Part shown: piece by piece, positions 8,784 through 17,306 of the stretch | Layout: every line of letters starts with the position of its first letter | How positions within the stretch are numbered: position 1 is the stretch's first letter | From: Helicobacter bilis | GTDB taxonomy: Bacteria > Campylobacterota > Campylobacteria > Campylobacterales > Helicobacteraceae | DNA length: 46,499 nucleotides | Assembly (NCBI RefSeq): GCF_900198365.1 | Contig: NZ_FZMS01000016.1 | Coordinates: 1-46,499 of the forward strand | Direction: 5' to 3' | Notes under the pieces: model-generated | The model's database searches: none | What the model was told of the DNA's origin: nothing | The model's input: only the letters and a program-made list of their open reading frames with translations | Program-made: the position numbers and the translations under genes

Positions 8784-9550
8784 AAGCAATCATTCTAGCA
8801 GCAGGATTTGGACAAAGGCTAATGCCCCTTACACAAGATGTGCCAAAATGTATGGTGTGCTACAAGGATAGACGCATTATTGATTATGCTTTAAATGCAA
8901 TGTTTGAGGCGGGTATAAAAGAAGTTTGCATTGTTGGTGGATATAAGTTTGATGTATTGCAAAAATATATAGAATCTAAAAGTTTAACAAATATAAGATT
9001 CTATAAAAATGAAAACTACGCAAACACAAATATGGTTACAACGCTCTTTTGTGCGAAGGAATTTTTACTTGAATGTGTAGAGAAAAGGCAGGATTTACTC
9101 GTATCTTACGCAGATATTGTGTATTTTAGCGATATTGTAAAAAAGCTTATGATATGTGATTATGATTTAGGTATCGTTGTAGATAAAGCATGGCGTAAGC
9201 TTTGGAGTTTAAGATTTGAAAATCCATTAAGTGATGCAGAGACTTTGAGGCTTTGTGGTGAAAAAATCATTGAATTAGGCAAAAAGCCAAAGGATTATAG
9301 CCAGATACAAGGGCAATACATTGGACTTTTTAGAATCTCGCATAGTTTTCTAGCAAAAGTTATAGAGTGTTATGAGAATCTTGATAGAAACGCAGAATAT
9401 GATTCTAAAGATTTTAACAACATGTATATGACAAGCTTTTTGCAATTACTCATTGATACCTATCATAATGCTTATATGGTAGAGACTTTTGGGAATTGGT
9501 GTGAGATTGATTTTAAAAGCGATTTAGATATTGATTTTATAAGGGGTTAG
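8780..9550 (+). CDS. CTP:phosphoglutamine cytidylyltransferase (Cj1416-like)
   Basis: This is predicted to join CTP and L-glutamine phosphate to give gamma-glutamyl-CDP-amidate, the second MeOPN step. The 256-residue protein is a nucleotidyltransferase with the sugar-nucleotide signature L-A-A-G-F-G-Q-R-L at residues 6-14 and P-K-C-M at about 22-25. Acidic metal-binding positions are Y-A-D-I-V in the middle and W-C-E-I-D near the C-terminus. It overlaps the upstream hydrolase gene by four bases and is one base away from the downstream kinase gene, which fits a single operon. An ordinary sugar-1-phosphate nucleotidyltransferase would look similar. The neighbours make the MeOPN assignment much more likely. 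Confidence 0.85.
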   Translation: MKAIILAAGFGQRLMPLTQDVPKCMVCYKDRRIIDYALNAMFEAGIKEVCIVGGYKFDVLQKYIESKSLTNIRFYKNENYANTNMVTTLFCAKEFLLECVEKRQDLLVSYADIVYFSDIVKKLMICDYDLGIVVDKAWRKLWSLRFENPLSDAETLRLCGEKIIELGKKPKDYSQIQGQYIGLFRISHSFLAKVIECYENLDRNAEYDSKDFNNMYMTSFLQLLIDTYHNAYMVETFGNWCEIDFKSDLDIDFIRG

Positions 9551-9551
9551 C

Positions 9552-10049
9552 ATGACAAAAAGCGGACTAATATTTATTACTGGACTTAGTGGCAGCGGGA
9601 AAAGCACATTAGCAAAGGCGCTTATACAAAAAATCGATGAAGTGTATAATACAAAGGCGATTTTTCTTGATGGTGATGTTTTGCGTGAATGTGTAGGCAA
9701 TACAGATTATAGTAAAGATGGCAGGGAAAAGATGTCAATGTATTATGTCCGCACAGCAAAAATGCTAGTAGAACAAGGCTTTATCGTGGTGTTAGCTACA
9801 ATATCTATGTTTGAATCTATAAGGAAGTTTAATAGAGAGAATTTTACTAACTATCTTGAAGTATATCTCAATGTTAATGTAGATATTTTGCGGTTAAGAG
9901 ATAGTAAGGGCTATTATAAAGATGGTGTCGATAATATGGCGTTTATGCAAGGCTTAGTTGCCCCAACACAAAGTGATTTAGTCTTTTATGATAATTTTGA
10001 TAGCAAAAAAGCAATAGATGAGATTCTAGAAAAGACACAAGGGTTTTGA
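9552..10049 (+). CDS. Cytidine diphosphoramidate kinase (Cj1415-like), APS-kinase family
   Basis: This is predicted to phosphorylate the ribose 3'-hydroxyl of cytidine diphosphoramidate, as shown for C. jejuni Cj1415. The 165-residue protein has the CysC/APS kinase fold. A P-loop G-L-S-G-S-G-K-S-T is at residues 10-18, a F-L-D-G-D-V-L-R segment follows at about 38-45, and G-Y-Y-K-D-G-V is in the lid region. CysC would normally sit with sulfate-activation genes; none are present. Instead it closes the MeOPN gene set one base after the cytidylyltransferase. The product resembles PAPS in carrying a 3'-phosphate, which fits the sulfotransferase-like motif of the DUF2972 proteins. A small hairpin follows the gene. 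Confidence 0.87.
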   Translation: MTKSGLIFITGLSGSGKSTLAKALIQKIDEVYNTKAIFLDGDVLRECVGNTDYSKDGREKMSMYYVRTAKMLVEQGFIVVLATISMFESIRKFNRENFTNYLEVYLNVNVDILRLRDSKGYYKDGVDNMAFMQGLVAPTQSDLVFYDNFDSKKAIDEILEKTQGF

Positions 10050-10091
10050 GTGTAAAATTTTTGGGTAGATCGTTTGTGAGTTATTAAGTAT

Positions 10092-10116
10092 ATGTAAGCA
10101 ATCTTACATTGATTTC
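10092..10116 (+). terminator. Possible terminator after the MeOPN operon
   Basis: ATGTAAG (10092-10098), a CAAT loop and CTTACAT (10103-10109) form a perfect seven-base-pair hairpin, followed by the T-rich TGATTTCTTG. It lies about 43 bases after the last MeOPN stop codon. The stem is weak. The rest of the 302-base gap up to queA shows no gene. Confidence 0.4.
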
Positions 10117-10294
10117 TTGTGCAATATGAGACTAATCTACAAATTCAAGCCACCTCTCTTTATCAGATGTAAGAAAAAGATTATTCAACAGAAAATATTA
10201 AACTTTAGATTTTAAGAATATGATGATCCAATATGCTAAACACTTACCATTTCAACAAATTAAGGGCAGATATCATCTTTTACACAAATTACAC

Positions 10295-10300
10295 TATAAA
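10295..10300 (+). promoter_or_regulatory. Likely -10 element for queA
   Basis: TATAAA lies about 50 bases before the queA start in AT-rich sequence. Helicobacter vegetative promoters often have a good -10 and a poor -35, as here. Confidence 0.35.
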
Positions 10301-10351
10301 ATCGTATTTAGAATGTAGAATAACGAAATAAGAAATCAATAGGATAATCCC

Positions 10352-11494
10352 ATGTCAAACGATTTAGATTTATCAAGTTATGATTTTACATTACCAAATG
10401 ATTTGATTGCAACAGAGCCTATCAAACCAAAAGAAAATGCTAAGCTTTTAATCTATCATAATGGCAAGATAACACATACGACATTTTATGAATTATTTAA
10501 CTATATCCCAAAAGATTATCTCATTGTGCTAAATGATACAAGGGTTATAAATGCAAGACTTTTTGCAAATAAACTCTCCTTAGAATCTCTTCACAACGCA
10601 CATGGTAAAACACAGATTCTAAGCGATCTCATACTCCCAACAAAAAGAGAAATATTCTATCATAAGCACATTTCTAATAATCTTCATTTAGTTCAAATAA
10701 AAGGTAAGGCAAAATCGCATGATATATTTACATTACAATACAATAACACAAATATATTTATACAAGTAGTAGATATAAAAGATGATGGATATAAAATAGT
10801 CTCATTTTTTACACTCAAAGATATTTTGGCATTAAAACAAAACTCACCACAAGATCACGCAAAAGAGCTATCACAAGAAAAAGTCTTTTCTATACTACAA
10901 ACATGTGGCAATATCCCCTTGCCACCCTATATGAAACGAGAAGGCACAGAAAAAGATTCTAAAGATTATCAAAGTATTTTTGCTAAAAGTGAAGGTTCAG
11001 TAGCAGCACCCACTGCAAGTCTGCATTTTTCAGAATCTATGTTTGAGATTTTAAAAGAGAATTACAATCATGCGTTTGTAACTCTGCATGTTGGGGCAGG
11101 CACTTTTAAACCTGTAACTTGTGAGAATATATTAAATCATAAAATACACACAGAAACCTGCATAATCGCAAAAAAAGAAGCACAAAAGATTCTAGAATCT
11201 AAAAAGATTCTATGTGTTGGCACGACTGCTATGCGTAGTGTAGAATGGCTTATAAGAGAGAATGTAGCACAAATAAAAAGTGATATTATAGGCGAGAATG
11301 CGATCTTTCTAAATCCATTTAATCCACCTAAAAAAGTAAATGCCTTGCTTACAAATTTTCATTTACCAAAATCAAGTCTATTAATGCTTGTAAGTAGCAT
11401 TATCGGCAGAAAAGAAACGCTTAGAATCTATGAAGAAGCAATAGCAAATAAATACAGATTCTATTCCTATGGTGATGGTATGCTTATTATTTAA
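10352..11494 (+). CDS. queA: tRNA preQ1(34) S-adenosylmethionine ribosyltransferase-isomerase
   Basis: QueA moves the ribosyl part of SAM onto preQ1 in tRNA to form epoxyqueuosine. The protein has the family N-terminus (Y-D-F-x-L-P near residues 9-14, then IA..P), the LNDTRVI motif at about residues 60-66, the central GNIPLPPY-R/K segment near residues 190-200, and H-V-G-A-G-T-F-K-P in the second half. It ends with NFHLPKSSLLMLVS and a YSYGDGM-type tail. At 380 residues it is slightly longer than the usual 340-350; the extra length is loops in the middle. The start follows TAGGATAATCCC. It begins a same-strand run with lptC and lptA but probably has its own promoter. Confidence 0.95.
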   Translation: MSNDLDLSSYDFTLPNDLIATEPIKPKENAKLLIYHNGKITHTTFYELFNYIPKDYLIVLNDTRVINARLFANKLSLESLHNAHGKTQILSDLILPTKREIFYHKHISNNLHLVQIKGKAKSHDIFTLQYNNTNIFIQVVDIKDDGYKIVSFFTLKDILALKQNSPQDHAKELSQEKVFSILQTCGNIPLPPYMKREGTEKDSKDYQSIFAKSEGSVAAPTASLHFSESMFEILKENYNHAFVTLHVGAGTFKPVTCENILNHKIHTETCIIAKKEAQKILESKKILCVGTTAMRSVEWLIRENVAQIKSDIIGENAIFLNPFNPPKKVNALLTNFHLPKSSLLMLVSSIIGRKETLRIYEEAIANKYRFYSYGDGMLII

Positions 11495-11499
11495 TTGTG

Positions 11500-11505
11500 T
11501 ATAAT
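11500..11505 (+). promoter_or_regulatory. Likely -10 element for lptC-lptA
   Basis: A perfect TATAAT lies 6 bases after the queA stop codon and 42 bases before the lptC start. It would give a short leader for the LPS-export genes. Confidence 0.45.
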
Positions 11506-11547
11506 ATTTGCTTATTAGAATTTTAAGATATTTACAAAGGTTAGAAT

Positions 11548-12147
11548 ATGGCTTTTATGCGGGGCAAAGAGCTTACAAAATGGCGTATTTTTATACTCAA
11601 AAGATATATAAAGTTTAAGATATTTTTACATAATATAGACTATATTCTTGTGTTTTTTATTGCCCTTTTATTGTTTAGCTTTGCTTCATTACTACTTTTT
11701 AAGCAAAAAGGCGTTCAATATGATTATGCAGAAGAGATTCCAAAGCTTGAGATGTTTGACTTTACCCTGCATCGCTTTAATGCAGAGCATGTCGATATGA
11801 TTGTAAAAGCAAGTAAGGGTATGCAATATAAAGATAAAGAAGTGTATATTGGCTTTTTTGGCAGTCGCTTTAATGATGATTTAAGCACAGAGACACTAGA
11901 GGGACAGGAAGTCTGGCATAAAGGTGATGAATATGACTTTGTAAATGGAATCAATTATACAAAAAGTCCGGACAGAAAGTTTTTTTCAGAAAAAGGTGTA
12001 TATAATACGCTAACAGAAGTATTCATAGGAAAAGGGAAATTTTTCATAGAAGATACAGACATGACAACAAATGGAGAAAATATATTCTATGATAAAGAAA
12101 CAGATATTATCAAAGCAAAAAATATTAAAACAACACTTATAAGATAA
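11548..12147 (+). CDS. lptC: LPS export protein LptC
   Basis: LptC is the inner-membrane-anchored protein that passes LPS from the LptBFG transporter to LptA. The 199-residue protein has a basic N-terminus, one membrane segment at about residues 34-53, and a periplasmic beta-rich domain. The end reads G-E-N-I-F-Y-D-K-E-T-D-I-I-K-A, a typical LptC/LptA jellyroll edge. Identification rests mostly on this architecture and on the adjacent lptA nine bases downstream. The start follows AAAGG with good spacing. LptC varies greatly between species. Confidence 0.8.
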   Translation: MAFMRGKELTKWRIFILKRYIKFKIFLHNIDYILVFFIALLLFSFASLLLFKQKGVQYDYAEEIPKLEMFDFTLHRFNAEHVDMIVKASKGMQYKDKEVYIGFFGSRFNDDLSTETLEGQEVWHKGDEYDFVNGINYTKSPDRKFFSEKGVYNTLTEVFIGKGKFFIEDTDMTTNGENIFYDKETDIIKAKNIKTTLIR

Positions 12148-12156
12148 AGGATAGAA

Positions 12157-12630
12157 ATGAAAAGATACTATATGATTCTATGTATTTTTGCGTTAAATCT
12201 TATGTATGCAGCAAAACCCGATGTGATTGACATTGTGGCACAGAACTTTCAAAGCGTTGGGAATGTAACGACTATTACAGGTAATGTAGATATTAAAAAA
12301 GGGAGTGATAGACTCTTTGCTGATAAAGTCATAGTCTATACGGATAAGGCAAGAAAGCCTTTAAAATATGAAGCCATAGGCAATGTAAGATTTAGCATTA
12401 TCACAACAGATAAAAGAGAGTTAAAAGGTAAATCAAATAGACTTATATATCAAGTAAAGCAGAATGAATACAGGCTATATGATAATGCCTTTGTAGAAGA
12501 GATAGGTAAGCCAAATGTATTAAAAGGCGATGAGATAGTGCTATCTGGTAGTGGGGAGTATGCCAATATTGTAGGCAAAAAGAAAGCTCCAGCAAGAGTT
12601 ACCTTTACGCTTGATAAAGATGATGAATAA
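12157..12630 (+). CDS. lptA: LPS transport periplasmic protein LptA
   Basis: LptA forms the periplasmic bridge for lipopolysaccharide between the inner and outer membranes. The 157 residues start with a signal peptide ending near Y-A-A-K (residues about 17-20). An OstA-type domain follows with [10 protein letters not shown] and A-D-K-V-I-V-Y, then repeated beta-strand edges. AAGGAT precedes the start. It lies directly behind lptC, a usual pairing. The next gene is a chemoreceptor, so the LPS unit probably ends here. Confidence 0.88.
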   Translation: MKRYYMILCIFALNLMYAAKPDVIDIVAQNFQSVGNVTTITGNVDIKKGSDRLFADKVIVYTDKARKPLKYEAIGNVRFSIITTDKRELKGKSNRLIYQVKQNEYRLYDNAFVEEIGKPNVLKGDEIVLSGSGEYANIVGKKKAPARVTFTLDKDDE

Positions 12631-12650
12631 ATTTAGTAAGTGGAGATATT

Positions 12651-14237
12651 ATGCTAAAGACTTTTCGCTCTAAAGTGCTTTTTACTCTTTTTATTTTTAT
12701 TGTATGTGGGTTTGGTGGGCTTTATTTAACCATTGCAAATGGTTTTAACAAAATGGCAGCAAAAGAAGGAAAAGAAATCGCACAGATGATTGGAGATTCT
12801 GTATTTCAAACTATACGCATGGGTATGAATATCGGTGTGCGAGAAGTCATGGACGCAGGTATTGAAGAAGCAAGTAAGATTGAAGGTATAGAATCTATCT
12901 CAATATATCGGGCAAAAAGCATTGATGAAATATGGGGAGAAAGAGATTCTAAAAGCATTCCTGCTGATATAGAAAAGATATTTAGCACAAAGGAGCAATA
13001 TCTTGATAGTGGCACACATAAAGGTAGCTTTACTCTTAAAAAGCCCCTTATTGCCAATGAAAGCTGCCTTGAGTGTCATGCAAATGTAAAACAAGGCGAT
13101 GTGCTTGGCGTCTTAGATCTTAATATATCTTTAGGTAGTATGTATGACCAAATTGATGAAACACAGACTTACTTGCTTATCACAATGGTTGGTGCTGGAG
13201 TTTTTGCTCTTGTTGGATTATATGTCTTTTTTGAGAGAGAGTTGGTAAAACCACTTAATAATCTAAGAGATATGGCAAAGGATCTAACAGAAGGTGGGAG
13301 TGGTGATTTGACAAAACGAATCGCCATTAAAAGTCAAGATGAGGTAGGCATTACCTCAACCTATGTAAATCGCTTTATAGAAACGATACAAAATACTATA
13401 TCCCTAAGCAAAGGTGTGAGTGAAGAGAATACTACAACATGCCTCATGCTTTCAGAAATCGCTGAAACTTTGTCAAAAAATGCAGATAAGCAATTTGTGC
13501 TTGTAGATAAAGTCAATATCCTTACACATGAAGTAGGCAAACAGCTAGACATTGTAGAACAAACCACAAGTCATACAATACATGATATTGATGATACAGA
13601 AGCGACTTTAGTAGAATTTACTACAAAACTTCAAGATTCTATCAATCTTATTACAGAGCTAGCTAGAAATCAAGAAAGCGTAGTAGCTCATGTCGATGAC
13701 TTAACCACACATGCAAATCACATTAGAGAAGTTATATCTATCATTAATGATATTTCTGATCAAACAAATGTATTAGCATTGAATGCCGCGATTGAAGCAG
13801 CAAGAGCTGGAGAGCATGGCAGAAGCTTTGCAGTCGTAGCAGATGAGGTGAAACAACTTGCTGAACGCACGAGAAAATCACTCGGTGAGATCAGCAGTAA
13901 TGTAAATCTTGTAACCCAAAGTATAAGTGATATGCAACACACAATCATTGCAGTAGCAGATTCTATGCGAACTATCACAGATACAACAGAGCCTTTAATC
14001 ATACATGCAAACGATACAAAAGATAAGCTAAAAATCACAAAAGACAATTCACTAAAGCTAAAAGAGATAAATAATGCCATCGTGCAAAGCACAAGCGATC
14101 TAAATACCATGATGAATGATATGATGTCGCATAGTGAAAGCACGCAAGCAGTAGGGCATAGTATCCATGATGTCGTAAATGAAATGACACAAAAAGCACA
14201 ATTGCTAGAAGATTCTATCTCAAAGTTTAAGACCTAA
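12651..14237 (+). CDS. Methyl-accepting chemotaxis protein with a periplasmic CxxCH haem motif
   Basis: This is a membrane chemoreceptor of 528 residues. Transmembrane helix 1 is at about 9-29. A periplasmic sensor domain of about 140 residues follows, then helix 2 at about 172-194, a HAMP region, and a cytoplasmic signalling hairpin with the highly conserved tip [19 protein letters not shown]. The sensor contains C-L-E-C-H at residues 139-143, the covalent haem c attachment motif. It resembles the single-domain haem sensors (Tll0287-like/DUF3365) known in some bacterial receptors. This suggests sensing of redox state, oxygen or nitric oxide, but no ligand can be read from the sequence. GGAG precedes the start. 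It has no C-terminal CheR-binding pentapeptide of the enterobacterial type. Confidence 0.88.
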   Translation: MLKTFRSKVLFTLFIFIVCGFGGLYLTIANGFNKMAAKEGKEIAQMIGDSVFQTIRMGMNIGVREVMDAGIEEASKIEGIESISIYRAKSIDEIWGERDSKSIPADIEKIFSTKEQYLDSGTHKGSFTLKKPLIANESCLECHANVKQGDVLGVLDLNISLGSMYDQIDETQTYLLITMVGAGVFALVGLYVFFERELVKPLNNLRDMAKDLTEGGSGDLTKRIAIKSQDEVGITSTYVNRFIETIQNTISLSKGVSEENTTTCLMLSEIAETLSKNADKQFVLVDKVNILTHEVGKQLDIVEQTTSHTIHDIDDTEATLVEFTTKLQDSINLITELARNQESVVAHVDDLTTHANHIREVISIINDISDQTNVLALNAAIEAARAGEHGRSFAVVADEVKQLAERTRKSLGEISSNVNLVTQSISDMQHTIIAVADSMRTITDTTEPLIIHANDTKDKLKITKDNSLKLKEINNAIVQSTSDLNTMMNDMMSHSESTQAVGHSIHDVVNEMTQKAQLLEDSISKFKT

Positions 14238-14255
14238 AAGTTAAGAGAATAACAC

Positions 14256-14978
14256 ATGATATTGCAAATACTCTATATTATAGCAATCGTTTCGGAATCT
14301 ATCACAGGGGCATTAGCAGCTGGTAGGTATAAAATGGATCTCTTTGGCGTTTTGCTTATATCCTTAGTAACGGCTATTGGCGGTGGGACGATATGCGATA
14401 TTTTACTCAATATGCACCCTATGACTTGGGTAAAACACCCTGAATATGTCATCATGCTATGCTTTTTTAGCATGCTTACAACTCGTATCCCATACTTTTT
14501 TGCAAACCTTAGCCGCCTTTTCTTATTGCTTGATGCAGTGGGCTTAATCGCCTTTAGCATTATCGGCGTAGATAAGGCAGCAGAGCATGGCTTTGGCTTT
14601 GTGATTTGCGTTATCGCTGGAGTTGTAACGGGCATTTCTGGTGGAATCTTACGCGATATTTTGTGTAATAAAATACCACTTGTCTTTCAAAAAGAACTTT
14701 ATGCAAGCGTGTCTATTGTCGCTTGTATGCTGTATTATTGCCTTTATTTTTACACACCTATTCCTAATGATATTGCCGTTATTATTACGCTAACTTTTGG
14801 TTTTTCATTTCGTGTGATTGCTTTGCATTATGAGCTTAGCTTGCCAGTCTTTTCCTTTGATGAGACAAAATTACCACATGATAAGCAAAAAGATACAAGA
14901 CAATCTTATAAAAAAGATTCTCTAGATTCTAAAGATTTTACAGAATCTAAGAATATAAAAGATTCTAAAAAAGAGTAG
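14256..14978 (+). CDS. UPF0126/TRIC-like inner-membrane protein
   Basis: This is a polytopic membrane protein of the UPF0126 (YicG) family, related to trimeric intracellular cation channels. The two family repeats are visible: G-G-G-T-I-C-D-I-L-L in the first half, and G-G-I-L-R-D-I-L-C-N followed by P-L-V-F-Q-K-E-L-Y-A in the second. There are about seven hydrophobic segments. The usual family length is near 205 residues. The extra tail (about residues 208-240) is hydrophilic and made of Lys-Asp-Ser units, encoded by repeated GATTCT words. It may transport a cation or small solute; the substrate is unknown. It follows the chemoreceptor gene by 18 bp. Confidence 0.85.
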   Translation: MILQILYIIAIVSESITGALAAGRYKMDLFGVLLISLVTAIGGGTICDILLNMHPMTWVKHPEYVIMLCFFSMLTTRIPYFFANLSRLFLLLDAVGLIAFSIIGVDKAAEHGFGFVICVIAGVVTGISGGILRDILCNKIPLVFQKELYASVSIVACMLYYCLYFYTPIPNDIAVIITLTFGFSFRVIALHYELSLPVFSFDETKLPHDKQKDTRQSYKKDSLDSKDFTESKNIKDSKKE

Positions 14979-15115
14979 ATAGAATTTCATTTAACTAGGC
15001 AAAGAAGCTAAAGTCTAGATTCTATAAAACTATTTTAAAATAACACTAAAATACAGAATCTATAATGAATCAATTATATTTATTCTACTTTTACGATAAA
15101 TGTCCTAAAAAAAAC

Positions 15116-15145
15116 TTGATTTTTGTTTTTTTTTTTTTGTAGAAT
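15116..15145 (+). promoter_or_regulatory. Promoter with a poly-T (T13) spacer, probable phase-variable expression
   Basis: TTGATT (15116-15121) and TAGAAT (15140-15145) are separated by 18 bases, of which 15126-15138 are thirteen T residues. The hexamers match the vegetative consensus at four of six and five of six positions. Gain or loss of T residues would change the spacing and so promoter strength. H. pylori sabA is controlled by a comparable T tract. Transcription would start near 15152, about 42 bases before the coding start. Confidence 0.55.
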
Positions 15146-15193
15146 CAGCACAGATTCTATGTAAGAATCATATTTCAAATTGAAAGGCAGCAG

Positions 15194-15637
15194 ATGAAAT
15201 CTCTTGGACTGATTAAAAAGGCTTTAGTTGGTAGTATAGCTACATTATGTATAGCAAGTATTGCGTATGGTGAAGAGCTAAAAGTATGTGAGATTAAACA
15301 GGATAAAATGAGTGGGTGTATAGAGATGATTGAGGGTGAAGAATCCTATACAAACACTCCCTATAAAAACGGAAAGATACATGGCGTTGTTGAAGATTCC
15401 ATGCTATATTGTGAGGGTGCATGGATGGGAGAGTCAAAGGTGCCTTATGTCAATGGTAAAAAAGAGGGTGAAGCACAACTTTTTGTAAATACAAAACTAG
15501 TTGCTACGATAAAATACACTAATGACAAGTTTGTTGCAGGTAAATGCACAAACGGCAAGGCTTTATCAAGGAATGATGCGTCCGCTATAAGCAGCCCCAA
15601 TGCATGTTCTGGTGGTTATGTGTGTCCAGCAGAGTAA
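15194..15637 (+). CDS. Small secreted Cys-rich protein with MORN-like repeats, function unknown
   Basis: I do not recognise a named family. The 147-residue protein begins with a clear signal peptide (basic start, hydrophobic core, cleavage after about I-A-Y-G at residue 27). The mature part has six Cys residues, enough for disulfide bonds in the periplasm. Two segments, Y-K-N-G-K-I-H-G and Y-V-N-G-K-K-E-G, look like the Tyr-x-Asn-Gly-Lys-x-x-Gly repeats of MORN/YwqK-like proteins. The start has GAAAGG upstream. The gene stands alone and its likely promoter contains a T13 tract. That combination suggests a variably expressed exported protein. It is convergent with the GNAT gene. Confidence 0.7.
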   Translation: MKSLGLIKKALVGSIATLCIASIAYGEELKVCEIKQDKMSGCIEMIEGEESYTNTPYKNGKIHGVVEDSMLYCEGAWMGESKVPYVNGKKEGEAQLFVNTKLVATIKYTNDKFVAGKCTNGKALSRNDASAISSPNACSGGYVCPAE

Positions 15638-15772
15638 GTTCCATACGCTAATCACTTTCTAACCCCCTCATTCGCTAGAAACTTGCTTCTTGTTGTTGTT
15701 TGGGGATCTGTAGGTGAAAATCTTTTCGGACTCCATGCTAAATGTTTGGCTATGGGCTCAAAATGTTGAAGA

Positions 15773-16243
15773 TTAAGATTCTAAAACACAATGATAAATG
15801 CGGTTATTAAAGCCAAAAACATCATAAGCCATGCTGTGAAACACAAAACCAAACTTCTCATAAAAACCACATAAATCACTGCAAAGATATAGATTGCTAA
15901 AACCTGCATTTTTGCAATCTCTTTTTACCTTCTCAATAAGTATACTTGCAATACCATTGTTGCGATAGGATTCTTCCACATATAATGCCACTAAAAACGG
16001 ATAAAGATTCGCACATGAGACAAAATCTTGCAATGCTATACCAACACAACCAACAATCTTTATGTCTTTATCTATTGCAAAAAGAAAATGTGGGATAAAA
16101 TCGCTTGTTTTAACACAACATTGCAAAACTTCTTTATAAAAGTTTTCTGTTTTCTCATCTGCCCATGCTTTTAGCAGAAAAATTTGTGCTTTCTCTAGCA
16201 AACTTGGATTATCTTTTAGGGAGCAAATAGATATTTCTTGCAT
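15773..16243 (-). CDS. GNAT-family N-acetyltransferase
   Basis: This is an acetyl-CoA-dependent N-acetyltransferase with no assignable substrate. The protein shows the acetyl-CoA loop after the V-A-L-Y-V-E strand, in Y-R-N-N-G-I-A-S-I-L-I-E, then the C-terminal F-Y-E-K-F-G-F segment typical of the fold. I place the start at ATG 16243 because AAAGGCG lies just upstream, giving 156 residues. An in-frame TTG at 16267 would add eight. It is the last gene of the minus-strand run from pnp through cysQ, 20 bases behind cysQ. Confidence 0.85.
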   Translation of the reverse strand: MQEISICSLKDNPSLLEKAQIFLLKAWADEKTENFYKEVLQCCVKTSDFIPHFLFAIDKDIKIVGCVGIALQDFVSCANLYPFLVALYVEESYRNNGIASILIEKVKRDCKNAGFSNLYLCSDLCGFYEKFGFVFHSMAYDVFGFNNRIYHCVLES

Positions 16244-16263
16244 ACACTCGCCTTTATTTACTA

Positions 16264-17280
16264 TCAAGATTCAATAATATCCCTATAAATATCACCATTT
16301 CTGTGTGATTTTGCAAAAGCTACAAAATGATTATTACGGATATTTTCCTTATTATAACACAGGGGCTTTTTTGTCTGTAAATCAAGCGTAATTCCACCTG
16401 ATTCTAGTAAAATAATCTCACTTGCGGCGGTATCCCATTCACTCGTGCCATTCATACGCGGATAAATATCAGCAATACCACTTGCTAACGCACAGATCTT
16501 AAGCGATGAGCCTCTCTTTAACACGAGGGCATTATATCTTTGTAGGAACTCTTCTGTCGCCTTTGTGCTATGATGGATAGAGTCACAAGCAATCAGTCTT
16601 TTTTGATTAGCTAGGGGTATAGAATCTATTTTCTCAAAACTCTCTGCACTTTTAGAAGCATGGCTAGATTCTATATACTCATCAATATTTTTTAGAATCT
16701 CTTGTTTAATATGAGAATCTACGCCACTTAAAAACTCTAAATTATCTCCATAAATCTTTTTTACATGCTCTTTTGCAAGTAGAATCTTATGCGTTTTAAG
16801 CCATTCAATACGAGATTTTTTCTCAAGATTCATATAAACAAAGTTTTTAAAATCATAAATATTATATGAAAAGCTACCAAAGCGTTTTAAGCCAATATAT
16901 GCTTCATAAAGGCAAGGGGCATATACGACACCAAGTGCGACTTCATTTTTATGCAATAAAGCAATATTTATTGTAAAGTTGCCATTGCCGCTTATAAAAT
17001 CCTTTGTGCCATCAAGCGGGTCAATAAGCCAAAAATACTCTAAATCTTTTCTTTCATTATGCTCTAAAACCGCTTCTTCAGAACATACCTTATATGGGCT
17101 TATTGCTTGTAAATGCTGTGTAATATAGGCATTAGATTCTAAATCTGCTTGTGTTAAAGGGCTTTTATCTGCCTTTTGTATATGCGTAGTATCACCATGG
17201 AATTTCATAATGATTTTTCCCGCCTCAATAGCTATGCAAAGGGTTTTATAGATTAGATTTTCAAAACTCTCTACTTGCAT
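16264..17280 (-). CDS. cysQ: CysQ-like 3'(2'),5'-bisphosphate nucleotidase (inositol monophosphatase family)
   Basis: The enzyme should remove the 3'-phosphate from adenosine 3',5'-bisphosphate or a similar nucleotide. Metal-binding motifs of the family are present: E-E at residues 68-69, D-P-L-D-G-T-K-D-F at 87-95, and W-D-T-A-A-S-E near the C-terminus. At 338 residues it is longer than the usual 250-270. The extra part is a charged stretch at about residues 150-230 that includes the Ser-rich S-H-A-S-K-S-A-E-S. TAGGAATTTAAT precedes the start. It lies 26 bases after pnp. MeOPN transfer should release cytidine 3',5'-bisphosphate, so recycling that product is a possible job in this genome; this is inference. 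Confidence 0.82.
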   Translation of the reverse strand: MQVESFENLIYKTLCIAIEAGKIIMKFHGDTTHIQKADKSPLTQADLESNAYITQHLQAISPYKVCSEEAVLEHNERKDLEYFWLIDPLDGTKDFISGNGNFTINIALLHKNEVALGVVYAPCLYEAYIGLKRFGSFSYNIYDFKNFVYMNLEKKSRIEWLKTHKILLAKEHVKKIYGDNLEFLSGVDSHIKQEILKNIDEYIESSHASKSAESFEKIDSIPLANQKRLIACDSIHHSTKATEEFLQRYNALVLKRGSSLKICALASGIADIYPRMNGTSEWDTAASEIILLESGGITLDLQTKKPLCYNKENIRNNHFVAFAKSHRNGDIYRDIIES

Positions 17281-17306
17281 ATTAAATTCCTAAATATTAA
17301 ATGAGT

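Noticed and set aside
9552-10049. Naming the small kinase CysC of sulfate assimilation
   Set aside because: It has the APS-kinase fold, but its neighbours are all MeOPN genes and no ATP sulfurylase or PAPS reductase is present in the window.
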